Source: Phytophthora quininea
Lineage: Eukaryota; Oomycota; Peronosporomycetes; Peronosporales; Peronosporaceae
DNA: 64,000 bases
NCBI GenBank assembly: GCA_011947345.1
Contig: JAAVTG010000697.1
Coordinates: 186,001 to 250,000, forward strand
Reading direction: 5' to 3'
The translations under genes and the position numbers were made by a program. The notes under the pieces were generated by a model, which ran no database searches, was not told the origin of the DNA, and worked only from the letters and a program-made list of their open reading frames with translations. Shown piece by piece: positions 1 to 9,217 of the stretch; the first letter of the stretch is position 1; each line of letters begins with the position of its first letter.

Positions 1-307
1 GGTTGTCACTGTCGTTACGGATCATTGCACGCTGTATAATGTGAGTCTGTGCCGACTTGCCAATAAGACGATAGCCAAGACGTACTATTGTGACACCGAG
101 AGGTGGACATGCTGGGAGAAATTCCACAATTTCTACCTCCCACGACAGCTCTTCTCAGTCAAAGGGAATTTGATGAAAGCATCGGAGCCCTTCAAAGCAA
201 AGGTGGCAGACCCGCCACCACCACGGCCACAGCAGCAACGAAACGAGAGCAGAGCCGCTCGCCGTATCTTCGAATGAGGGACCCGCAACTGAAGTAATTG
301 TAGTTTG
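1..307 (+). other. Left-edge region, no recognised gene
   Basis: Two short overlapping plus-strand frames (41-277 and 103-297) are open here, and the first stays open to the left edge. Neither shows a domain I recognise, and both are low-complexity near their ends (Pro/Gln/Arg-rich around 205-260). This could be the 3' end of a gene or transposon lying outside the window, or chance open frame. I assign no function. Confidence 0.3.
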
Positions 308-952
308 TCAATACCGCTCAGTATAAATGTAAATCTTCACCTCACTTGCCCAACTCGCAGGACCACACACCACTTCTTTCAATGACCACCGACAGCAGAA
401 ACTATTTGTGCACGCGCCGCTATGCCGAGGGCACACTTCGCTCGTAAATGCAATAACCCAAGCCTCCATCATGAAAAACAGTTCGTCGTAGATGTGATTA
501 TTTGTTGTTGGCTCAAAACGAAAGTTGTTAGCAAACACGATACCTGGCAATGAGGCCTTAGTCATTCTCCCACCTTCCGACACAGGAGTTGTGGACTCCC
601 CACGTGAGCAACTGCAGCGATTTGAGTGATGAATGCGGTGGAAAAGCGACGACCGACGTCCACGGCTTGCTTGGACCGTCGTAAAGAAGGATGGAGGAAA
701 CGCTGCAAGGTTTGTACCGAAAGTCCTCTTCAGCGCGTTTAGTCGCTGGGCCAGCTGCGCCGGTGTTCGCTTCCAACGCCGCATTTTGAGTGCCACCGTT
801 CTCCAGGCTATTCTTTTGCCTCGTTCAGTGTATGGGCGTGCGTGCTGCACCAGCAGCTTGTCTTCTTGCTCCAGGAATGTTGTCGATGGCATTGGGGGTC
901 TTACTGGATACTGAGGATCGACTGGCATGCCTCCTGCAGCACACATGTACAC
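308..952 (-). pseudogene. Decayed Myb/SANT-like DNA-binding ORF
   Basis: This minus-strand frame of 214 codons has one gene-like stretch, residues about 25-90. There, acidic and basic helices (FLEQEDKLLVQHARPYTERG, then WRTVALKMRRW, then QLAQRLNALKRTFG) follow the three-helix, Trp-spaced pattern of Myb/SANT-like DNA-binding domains found in oomycete and transposon-derived proteins. Downstream of about residue 95 the protein becomes Ser/Cys/Arg-rich and looks out of frame. Similar coding-like pieces in another minus-strand frame (558-776) suggest a frameshift. It lies just outside the left inverted repeat of the neighbouring transposon and is not part of it. It is probably a remnant of a transposon or of a multicopy DNA-binding family. 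An intact small gene is less likely. Confidence 0.35.
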
Positions 953-1262
953 ATCTTGTTTTCAGTATGTAAATTGAGCTGATACGATCGCCACTTCAAC
1001 GATGGGTATGCTGTCAATTTGAAAGTTTTGTGGTCATATCAAGTAAATATTTTAGTGAACCACTGTCCTAGTGGAGAACGATTGGTAGTTACAAAACAGG
1101 GTGCGGCCACCGTGGGACCTCAGCAAAAGGACCCAGAACAGCTCCTTTTGATGCGACTTTTCTAGCTGCTTCTGGCTTCGCTTCAAAAGGTGCCAGAATG
1201 GGACGCTCTGTCGCGAAAGGGCTATCCTATTTAGGCGTGCCTGCAGAAGTGTAAGGCATCCC
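953..1262. other. Intergenic, nothing recognised
   Basis: About 310 bases between the decayed Myb-like frame and the transposon's left end. I see no sustained open frame, RNA gene or clear repeat. The right end is the flank into which the transposon inserted, with a TA at 1263-1264. Confidence 0.5.
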
Positions 1263-1264
1263 TA

Positions 1265-1285
1265 CACTATTCACAGCATTTAGAG
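1265..1285 (+). repeat. Left terminal inverted repeat
   Basis: This 21-bp end pairs with 3409-3429 at 20 of 21 positions and is preceded by the TA duplication at 1263-1264. It would be the transposase binding and cleavage end. Confidence 0.85.
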
Positions 1286-1351
1286 TTAGTGGCTAAATAG
1301 CGTTAGTTTTTATATAGCGTTAATAACACTAATAGTGGTGTAGCGGCAGAG

Positions 1352-3293
1352 ATGGCAAAAACTAACACTAATTCATGGCAAAACCAGAGACGCTCTTTCA
1401 TGTTCTGGCCGCTCAAGTCGCCATTAACTGAACCTTCAAAAGCTGCAACGATGTCGTCGCCTAAATCGTCTTCAGTCCGTCCCTCTCTCATTGTAGCTGC
1501 CATGCAGCGTGCTCAAGCTCTTGCTGACAAACAACAAGCTGCCCGAGAGCGGTCTGATACCGTTATGGCCCTCGAAGACGAAAATACCGTGTCAACTGCT
1601 TCATCCGAGGCCATCACAGCCCCACCGGAGCCTCTCGCACCTGTAACGCTGAGTACCGGGAAGCGAAAACGCCAGCCACAACATGTGGCAACTAAGAGCG
1701 AGAAAAGACTGTGATCAAATGGATGATTGAAGCCGGAAAGCAGGACAAGCGTCGACTGTGCAAGCGTACCATCGACCAGTTTCCTTCCGTTTTTCGGTCT
1801 TCTGATTGCGCCAATTTCATGAAAGCCTCTCTATGGTGGAAAGACCGCGGCACGTTTCTTGAAGCATGTGCGAATCCGACAAACCGATTTTCTGTTCAAG
1901 CGTCTCAACCTGGCATTCGCAAGCATGTGCTTTTAAAGGCGATGCCAGGTAGAGGTAGAAAACACAGTCCGTGGACGTCGTGGCTGCATGATGAGTTGCT
2001 GCCGGAGTTTCACCGCTTGCGTAAAGCCGGATTAAAACTTTCGCCAGCCGTTTTGGTGACAATTGCGCAGTATATTTTAACGCACTCAACACATCCAACG
2101 TACTCTCGCTCCTTCGTCATCCCGGGTACGGATGCCACATTCTTAAGTCGCATCAATATTCGCTGGATTCAGACGTTTCAAGAAAGATTTAACATTGTTC
2201 CGCGCAAACAATGCGGTAAAAACAACTCAGCCCACAAAAAGAGCTACAAATTGAGCGTGAGGTACCGTATCATTTGGGTACAGTAAAGCGTGGCTTCGAG
2301 AGCGGCGAATTTACTGACAGTCACATGGCAAATATGGATGAAACACATTTCATTGTGGACATGAATGATGGTAAAACTCTGAATGCAAAAGGCGAGCAGC
2401 ACATTAAATACGCTGATGTCGTATCTGGTACAACTGGAATGACAATGGTTGTGCTTATAGAAGGCGGCTGCTCGGCCAAAATCGGCGTACCAATGATGAT
2501 CTTTATAAACGCAGACGCAAACTACCCCATTAGAGGTGTACCCGACCATACTCCTGGTACGTAAGCAATTTTACGTTGGTTGCATACGTGTCCACCGACA
2601 CGTACGGATACTAACTTTTGCAATGATGAACTTGTATATATTCAGGGGTTCTTATAGAACAACAAAAAAGGTTTTATGACATCATCCGTTTTTGCGCAGT
2701 GGCTCCAGGAGAGCAGGGTCATCAAACGAAAGGCTGGTGCCCAGAAGATGATTCTTTGGACTGATAAATACAGTGGCCACTCCATGACTGATGCAGTGAA
2801 GGAGCAGCTTGAAAAGCTGAATGTGGAGCTCAGGTTTTTCCCTGCCAATGCTACACACCTCGTTCAACCTGCTGACTCGTTTGTCATATCGAAGATTAAG
2901 GACGCATGGATGAAACGGTGGAATGAAGAAAAGTTGAGAATGGTTCAAAACGAGGAGTGGCAGAACACAGTGAGGCGAGATGGCTCGTGGTCTGGTGCTT
3001 TACAGAACCCAGGGAAACGGTATTATCTCCGGCTTGCTGCCAGTGCTGTAGCTGACGTGAATGCTCAAAGGACAAAGAAGCACAATGTCTCGTATGCCCA
3101 AAAGGCTATGGTGCGGTGTGGACTTGCTCGAGTTTCGGGTGAATGGAGGATAGAGGAGTTAAGCGACGAGCTACAGCGTATTGTCCACGATCACTATGAC
3201 TACTTTACGGGCCAACGTGTGCCTACAGATGATGACAGCAACACGAACATCGTTGACGACGACATACCACTCACTCAAGAAGCGACAGTTTAA
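1352..3293 (+). pseudogene. DDE_1 (pogo-like) transposase, frame broken
   Basis: Cut-and-paste transposase of the pogo/Tigger group, spread over three frames: 1352-1714, 1711-2286, then 2274-2564 and 2676-3293. The N-terminal part is basic and probably DNA-binding. The catalytic core shows a first Asp in NMDETHF (about 2337), a second in LWTDKYSGH (about 2762) and a third in LVQPADSF (about 2874). Residues two and three are 36 amino acids apart, as in pogo-type DDxD enzymes. Breaks lie near 1705, near 2240 beside an A5 run, and near 2650-2665 beside an A6 run. A likely intron (2557-2645) adds to the apparent fragmentation. With that intron removed and single bases supplied at the other sites the protein reads through. 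It may therefore be a lightly decayed copy or an intact gene with sequencing errors. It ends at TAA 3291-3293. Confidence 0.75.
2557..2645 (+). other. Candidate intron in transposase
   Basis: Donor GTACGTAAG at 2557, branch-like GATACTAACT, and acceptor TATATTCAG ending at 2645 give an 89-base intron of typical oomycete form. It falls between the conserved PGV and the YRT...GFM motif of DDE_1 proteins, so splicing joins two expected blocks. Single-base gaps remain just downstream. Confidence 0.5.
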
Positions 3294-3408
3294 GTCCTAT
3301 TAACACTATTTTGTTGTACAGCAAATAGTCTTAGTTTTCATTTAGTGTTATTAACAGTAATTGACGTTGTGGGTTTCAGAAGGTGCCTCTCATTATTAGT
3401 GTTAGTAT

Positions 3409-3429
3409 CTCTAAATGCTGTGGATAGTG
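3409..3429 (-). repeat. Right terminal inverted repeat
   Basis: Reverse complement of the left end with a single T/C mismatch, followed by the TA duplication at 3430-3431. Confidence 0.85.
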
Positions 3430-3432
3430 TAG

Positions 3433-3859
3433 CACCGTATTCACGCTCGGCAGAGGCCAATCGCGCTTCTGTCGACGTGATTGGTCTTGACGGTGGATTG
3501 ATATCCCAATTTTGCATCTATGATTGCCATTTTGTTCTACTACTTTTGTAGTGAAAATGCCAGATAATATGCTATTTCGGATGTTTCAATGGACAATGTA
3601 GTGAAAGTTATGGAGCAAATCATGCAATAGATTATAGTTGTGGTTGGTGACATTATGTGTACAAAAACTGCTAGGAGAAGAATGATGATCTGCGGGCGTA
3701 ATCATATGAACGAAGAAGAAGCAGTTTTGGCAGAATGATGATTCACGGGCGTAATCATAAGAGTTAAGAATAGGAGAAGGGGTCACCAGGCGATAATGTG
3801 CTAGACATTTACAGGTATGTCAGGAGAAGAAGTAGAAGAAGTAGGCGTCGCGAAAGCGC
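3433..3859. other. Intergenic with small imperfect repeats
   Basis: AT-richer spacer with no convincing gene. It holds a 27-bp imperfect direct repeat (3679-3705 and 3732-3758, both ending GGGCGTAATCAT). A 21-bp near-repeat (3811-3831 and 3895-3915, ACAGGTATGTC then GGAGAAGAA) has its second copy inside the start of the PLD-like reading frame. A GAA-rich stretch covers about 3826-3842. Both 21-bp copies contain GTATGT, a possible splice donor, so the true 5' structure of the next gene is uncertain. Confidence 0.4.
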
Positions 3860-4728
3860 ATGGACATCTCCACCAGACTACATGACAGGTATGTCGGGAG
3901 AAGAAACTCACACGCAGGAGCCTTGCGCTTTGGCTTTAGCCGCACCGCCATCAGTAATCTCGCGGTCCACGAGAAGATGGGTGAACGCATCGTGCCTCGG
4001 AAGGACGGCTGTTGCCAAGACAGCACAAACTGGCAGCCCCCCAAGACAGACAGTATAAGTCCCCACCCCTCCAAGAAACACTGGACGGTCATCCCACCAC
4101 CTGTCGCCATCACCACGAATACCTACAACTCGCCTGCTGACTCGGAAATGGAGGCCGTCTCCACAGACACCAAATTCCGACATACCACGTTTTCGACCCG
4201 TGATACTGGGTCACAGATGCTGGTCATAATCTACAAGGTCATCCATGCTACGCCTTGCGGCGGTTCGATCGACGTGGGCATATTCATTTTGTCAATCAAG
4301 AACCTCGTAGACGCTCTCATCTGCGTCATGGAGAACAAAAACGTGGCTGTCCGCATCTTCCTCGACCGAGATAGAGCTACAGGGGCAGCAGGTGCTGTGA
4401 AACGAATGCAAAAGGCGCACGTGGCATTGCAGAAGCCTGCTCGCGAAACTGGAGACCAGGCGATCATGCACATCAAGTTTATCCGAGGCGATGACATTGT
4501 CATCACCAGCTCTGGGAATTGGAGCGAAGCAGCGTTTACCAGGAACGACGAGCTGTTCATGATCATGCAGGGGCGCGAGATTGGTAAGTAAATTGTCAAC
4601 TAAAGCGAACTATCTTACTGCTCACCCGATGAGCAGCCTCCTATTTGCTCAGGAGCTTTGAGCACCACCTTTGGGGTCGAGGAGTGGAGCTGGAGGACTT
4701 CCCCGACTTCCTCGTGCGATCGACGTAG
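3860..4728 (+). CDS. Half-size PLD-like phosphodiesterase, two exons
   Basis: The predicted protein of 271 aa comes from exon 1 (3860-4583) and exon 2 (4637-4728). It resembles single-HKD phospholipase D-like enzymes of the PLD6/mitochondrial cardiolipin hydrolase and Nuc type, which work as homodimers on phosphodiester bonds. Residues about 135-170 (SIDVGIFILSIKNLVDALIC, then NVAVRIFLDRD) match the beta-alpha-beta start of a PLDc_2 domain. The catalytic motif is MHIKF (His codon 4469), followed by an Asp pair and SSGNWSEAAFTRNDE, where the usual GS is SS. Exon 2 supplies the typical family tail (FEHHLWGRG ... DFPDFLVRST). The first 110 residues are low in recognisable features, so the start is uncertain and an upstream exon is possible. 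Substrate (lipid or nucleic acid) cannot be decided from sequence. Confidence 0.7.
4584..4636 (+). other. Intron of PLD-like gene
   Basis: GTAAGT donor at 4584 and GATGAGCAG acceptor ending 4636 give a 53-base intron in phase 1. Reading through it hits TAA at 4589-4591. Splicing instead adds ASYLLRSFEHHLWGRG, a conserved-looking C-terminal extension. The later AG at about 4652 was tested and gives the wrong frame. Confidence 0.75.
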
Positions 4729-4940
4729 CCGCATACTTTATCCCAGTCAAATCAGCCCCTTACATTAGTTCATACTTTATCGCGAACCAAGATCAACCCA
4801 CGGAGAACAGAGTCACTTCGCAATTGTAGCGCTGTTGCCATGACGTCCGTGCTATTCTCCGCGCCCGTGGCGGCCATGGACACCTCCGCGCAGCACGCTG
4901 CGCCTTCCGCCACCTCCCTTCCTCCTCGCCTCCTCCTCGC

Positions 4941-6615
4941 ATGCTGGCCCAGTACGAGGTGCTGCACACGCTGGGCGCGGGCCTGCAGGGCAAGGTGAAG
5001 CTTGGCGTGGACTTGACGACGCGCCAGCGCGTGGCTCTGAAGGTCATCGACATGCAGAAGCTGAACCGCAAGGCCATGGTCAACGTCTACCGCGAGGTGG
5101 AGGCCATGTCCCGTGTGGCACACCGCAACGTGCTGCGGCTGCTGTCGGTGCACGACGACGTGCCGTACGTCAAGAAGGACGGCCGTAGCAAGCAGGTGAT
5201 CGTGATCGTGTTGGAGCTCGCAGCGGGCGGCGAGCTCTTCGACTTCATGATGTACACGGGCTGCTTTGCCGAGAGCGTGGCGCGCGCCTACTTCCAGCAG
5301 CTCGTCGCCGGGCTCGAGGCCTGCCACGCGCAGGGCGTGTTCCACCGCGACATCAAGCCCGAGAACCTCCTGCTGGACGAGGACTTTGCGCTCAAGATCG
5401 CCGACTTCGGGCTCTCGGGCCTGCGCGAGGGTGCGGACGGCGCCGTGGCCGAGCTCTACACGCAGTGCGGTACCAGGGGCTACATGAGCCCCGAGGTGCT
5501 GAGCTGTCTGCCCTACGAGGGCGAACCCGCCGATGTCTGGTCCGCTGGGGTCGTGCTCTTCATCATGCTGGCGGGCTTCCCGCCCTTCCAGATCGCCACC
5601 AACCAGGACTGGTGGTTCCGCGCCTGCGCTGCCAAAAAGCACGATGCCTTCTGGGCGGCGCATCTGCGCTCGGCCGCGTTCTCGCCCGGCGCGATGGCGC
5701 TCATGACCAAGATCTTCTGCGTCGCCCCTCAGGACCGCATCACACTGCAAGAAATCAAAGCCGACCCATGGTTTAAGCAGTGTGCGGTCGCACCCGAACT
5801 ACGCTCGGAGCTGCTCAGCCGGAAGCTGCAAGTCGACGAAGAGAAGCGCAAGGAGCGTGACGAAAAGCTGCGAGCCGCGGTCAAGCAGCAGCTACAGCAA
5901 GACGAAGAGTTTGACCCGTTCAACAGAAACGTCACGCGCTCGGTGGCAGCGCCAATGACCGCGGAGCTGTCGACGGTGGAGGTAAGTTCGAAGAAGGCGC
6001 CGTCGTACCCAGCCTCGAGTGTGGCGCTATACACCAGTTTCCAGTCGAATCGGACCGCCACGGAGTTGCAGACTCGGGTGGAGGAGGCGCTGGCCGAGAG
6101 CTCGGCGCGATTTGTGGCACACAAGGACCGATTCAAGACCAAGGCGACTGTGACCACAAGCGCCGAGGACGTGGGATTCGCCGTGCGCATCTATGCTCTA
6201 GACAATGTAAGGAGCCTTTGCGATGACGACAGGCGGCAGCCTCAGCACGCCGTTGTTGCGAGTGAGCGGAGGAGGAGAAGCGTTCGCAACTAGCAGCTTG
6301 GGAGCTTGGGAGATGCGTGTCGCTTTGCCTCTGGTGCTTGCTTGCTGTGTTCCGTGGCTGACTGCCAACTATGTTTTATGAGTACTTTGCGATCGGCTTG
6401 CTGACATGATTTGTGCGGAACTTGTTAATCTCTAGGCCCCCAGTCAGTGTGTGGTGGAGTTCCGGCGTACGAGCGGCTCGTGCCTCAAGTTCCATGAAGT
6501 GTACAAGAAGCTAAGCGCGTCGCTGTCGGATCTTGTTTGGGACAATGATGAATCAGAGACGGCTGACGATTCTCCTGCGGAAGAGCTTATTTCCGACGAG
6601 GCCATGATGATCTAG
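4941..6615 (+). CDS. CAMK/CAMKL-type Ser/Thr kinase with KA1-like tail
   Basis: The predicted protein of 481 aa comes from exons 4941-6206 and 6436-6615. It is a complete protein kinase domain: glycine loop LGAGLQGKV (residues 11-19), Lys34 in VALKV, alpha-C Glu52, catalytic HRDIKPEN (135-142), DFG 155-157, then CGTRGYMSPEV and DVWSAGVVLFIMLAG. HRDIKPENLLLD and the overall layout place it in the CAMK-like group near SNF1-related/CIPK and Chk1 kinases. A charged linker follows. The last about 70 residues, completed only by splicing (VVEFRRTSGSCLKFHEVYKK then LSDLVW), match the KA1-like regulatory domain of CIPK and Chk1 proteins. EFDPFN in the linker is a weak NAF-like match. The ATG at 4940 region sits directly before the kinase fold; upstream ATGs at 4840 and 4876 are in another frame. 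Whether it is Chk1-like or CIPK-like needs a tree. Confidence 0.85.
6207..6435 (+). other. Intron of kinase gene
   Basis: Donor GTAAGG at 6207 and acceptor AATCTCTAG ending 6435 give a 229-base intron between codons (phase 0). It joins YALDN to APQSVCVVEFRR and restores the KA1-like domain, ending at TAG 6613-6615. Reading through instead stops at 6293 after an unlike basic tail. Confidence 0.75.
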
Positions 6616-9040
6616 GACTCTAATATATGCAGGACTCGACGCAGCGCAGCCAGCACAGTTTAGCGACGATATGCTGAGTCAAGCACAAAAGTGATAGGGA
6701 AGCACTGTATGTATTGGTCAACGAAATAGCTTGCCATGGTTTTCGCCCCACACGTGAATTTCATCCTTTCTCGGCAACACTCGAAAAACCATCCTTTCCC
6801 CAATACATCGCTGCGCTTTGTTTCATATGTCGAACCCGCAGGACTTGGAAACCGCTCACATACTGCCGGAGTTGCTGCAGCAAGCTGCCAGCAGCCGGCG
6901 GGCGATGGGAATATGCTCTTCGGGCATGACGAAAACCTCGCGGCGATCCGACTGCAGATCGCTAGGTGGTGGCACCGAGGGTCATCTCACTTAGGTTCCT
7001 CAACGCCCGCTCCAGCGCGTTAAGCTAATCGATAGGCGAGTCGTAGACAATCAGGTTTGGGTAGACCATAATCGCGTGCGCGCGAAGAAGTCAGGGGCGG
7101 AGTACCATGGTGACGTCTGCTAGCTCGGTCTTGTGGTTGATTCGACTATGACTGTAGCGGCGGCGGTATTGCACTGCACTTGTTGTTTCTCACGTCGCTA
7201 AGCAGGCGCCACTGGGGACCGGCTACCGAATCTCTGGCGGCGCAGCAAGCGCCTGATCGAACGGCTGGTGGGCTGGCAGGCAGACCTCAGAGCACTGGTA
7301 AGGGTATCCATGGATAGGGTGGTTCGCGGTTGATGTCGGCGTCGACCGCCCTGCCATCGGAAACCCTGGCGGCATCGGAATTCCCATGTGACTGTAGAGC
7401 CGACGCTAACACACTGCTTTGCTGGCGCGCGACCGTCCTGCGGCCCTGTCTGATTGCTGCCGTTCGTGTGTCTTTCGTGGCGAAGGTCAATCGCCACGCA
7501 GTTTTGCTATCTCGCTCACAGTCAAAGCCTGATCCAAATTTGCGTCTTCACCAGGTTGAGCCATCCGCCTCGACGAACTCTTGTAGGCGAGCCAGAAACG
7601 CCGTAGAACCCGTCATTATCTTTAATGCACGCGAGATTTTCCCTTGCCATCGGCAGCAGCAACAGCATCATTTTGCGTAAGAACTCCGAGCTTTGTGCGC
7701 TCGAGGCACTCGCGTACTGCCAACGGGGTCCGTCTAGTCGTTCAGCGAGTGCACACGTCTGTCAATGCGACATTTTCATTTCCATTGCTTGGACAGAAGC
7801 CACATCGCTCGATGGCTTGGCTTGCGCGTCTTCTAAGCAGTCGGGTTCTTTCCGTGGCGGCTCCTTCGAGTTGCGGTTACTTGATCGGTGTTCTTCTCAG
7901 TGTTGCTGGTCCACACCAGCTTCTTCCTTTCACCGCAGTGGGCGTAGTCTGTACACGACAAGAGTATCGACGTCACCGTCACACGCACCGGTCGCGTACA
8001 TATGTCCTGGCGCAGAGGTAATTGCCACGAATCAACCCGGTTCAGCTCCTGGGCTTAGAGCAGCGCGACAGAGAGGCAATGCTGTCTGCCTTCACGATGT
8101 CAGTCACCTCCACGTAGACAAAGTCGCGGTTCTTGGCCAAACTGGTCGAGCCAGTGGTAAGGACAGCTGCACCCACTTGAGCACGAGCGACTGCAGCGGC
8201 TCCTCTGGTCACGTGGTGGTGTCCAATGAACGACGTGGTGTTCGGGATCATCAGCTCGACATTGGAGCTGATGCTACTTCGACGACATCAGTAGTGCTGT
8301 AGCAGCTCGTCGACGATGGAGTCTTTGCGCAGAGCACAATGGGCATCTTGGGCATGTCGACTATCTCGTCGTCTGCTTCGTACAGTTTTGGTCTCGAACA
8401 TCTTCTACAGGCTCCTGTCCACTTGACGCGTATCGCCCGCGAGGACAATTACCGCGAGGTCGTTGTTGCAGTTGTGGAGGCAGGAGCCACAGGAAGTGCT
8501 CCGTGTCCAGCAAAAATGAATCCCTGGTAGTCTTTCTGTTGCCTTATTGGCTTCCCGGCAGTCGTTCTTGTTGCTCGAAAATCGTTCCATGAAATCTTTG
8601 CGCGAAGATCGCGGCGCGCGGCAGCCACTCGTCGGCGGCCTTTGCTTGTCATTCTTCGATTGGCGCCGCAGGTGACAAGCGAAGGAGACCAGCGTACGAC
8701 TGCGAGCGACAGCAAACAACTGCTAACAGGACACACGGACGGAAAAGGACACAACAACAAAAACAAACAGGACAGGACAGCGCGGACCAAGAAGGAGAAA
8801 GGGGCGTTTTAGTCTCGAAGAGCGTTTTTGCGGCCTTCCGCTCGTCGGTGGACGGAAGGCGCGTGTGGAGTGTGTGGAGTGCCAACTGCGTGTAGAGTGC
8901 GGCGCGGACGGGCATCGATCGGTCACCAGTTGCCGACCGGGTCTTTCAGCGCAAAACAACCAAGGAGGTTCATCCGACCTAGAGGCCTCTCTCGTGGGGG
9001 TTCTTTGGGGCTGCTTGGCCTTCCGTCTGCGTATTTCATT
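6616..9040. other. 2.4-kb intergenic region
   Basis: No gene with recognisable motifs. Several short frames are open on both strands (for example 6736-7023, 7330-7680 and 7644-8021 plus; 8405-8719 minus). None has a domain, and they overlap without a dominant one. A minus-strand stretch at 8042-8480 looks mildly coding and is listed separately. The last few hundred bases should contain the promoter and 5' UTR of the giant gene, but I cannot point to a core promoter element. Confidence 0.4.
8042..8480 (-). pseudogene. Possible decayed coding stretch, unidentified
   Basis: On the minus strand, neighbouring frames carry protein-like text: VIVLAGDTRQV, then DEIVDMPKMPIVLCAK with KDSIVDELL in a shifted frame, then VYVEVTDIVKADS. 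The pattern strand-PIVLCAKDSIV is loosely reminiscent of an alpha/beta-hydrolase C-terminal half, but this is a weak resemblance. Stops and frame changes interrupt it. It could be a gene remnant or chance. Confidence 0.2.
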
Positions 9041-9054
9041 AAAAAAAAAAAAAA
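9041..9054 (+). repeat. A14 tract upstream of giant gene
   Basis: A pure run of 14 A lies 28 bases before the first ATG of the giant gene, in an A-rich leader (to about 9082). It may be 5' UTR or promoter-proximal; role unknown. Confidence 0.6.
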
Positions 9055-9082
9055 GTAGGAAAAGACAACAAAAAGAGTACAT

Positions 9083-9217
9083 ATGTGCATGTTGAGTGAG
9101 ATGATGGGAGTGAAATGGTGTGGAAAGAGTGAGCGGGCCAGGCGGGGTGGCTTGGCCCGTGCGAGTGTGCTTGTGGCATGTCTTGTCGGGGTGTGGAGTC
9201 TTCGGGTTTCTTCGGCG
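9083..9217 (+). other. Signal peptide of giant protein
   Basis: Residues 1-45: a basic stretch (KSERARRGGLAR), a hydrophobic core (ASVLVACLVGVWSL) and a small-residue cleavage site RVSSA before PTQ. ATGs at 9083, 9089, 9101 and 9104 are all in frame. The later ones give a more usual signal length of about 38-39 residues. Confidence 0.8.

Larger units (their letters stand above)
1265..3429 (+). mobile_element. pogo/Tigger-type DNA transposon, 2.17 kb
   Basis: The element is bounded by 21-bp terminal inverted repeats that match at 20 of 21 positions. The left end starts CACTATTCACAGCATTTAGA at 1265. The right end (3409-3429) is the reverse complement with one C/T change. Both ends are flanked directly by TA (1263-1264 and 3430-3431), the target-site duplication expected of the Tc1/mariner/pogo superfamily. 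A 13-bp subterminal inverted repeat (GTTAATAACACTA at 1319-1331, reversed at 3343-3355) lies inside. The interior carries a DDE_1-type transposase. The size of about 2.2 kb and the single-gene layout fit a full-length pogo-like element. The near-identical ends suggest a fairly recent insertion, although the transposase frame is broken. Confidence 0.85.

Noticed and set aside
4840..4940. Upstream ATGs (4840 and 4876) as the start of the kinase
   Set aside because: They are one frame off the kinase domain and lead into an Arg/Cys-rich shadow. The ATG at 4941 starts directly before the glycine loop.
4770..5750. 326-codon minus-strand frame opposite the kinase
   Set aside because: It is His/Val/Leu-rich antisense of GC-rich kinase codons with no recognisable domain.
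7198..8302. Short open frames on both strands in the kinase-giant gene spacer
   Set aside because: They overlap, have low-complexity Ser/Arg composition and no motif; none stands out as a gene.
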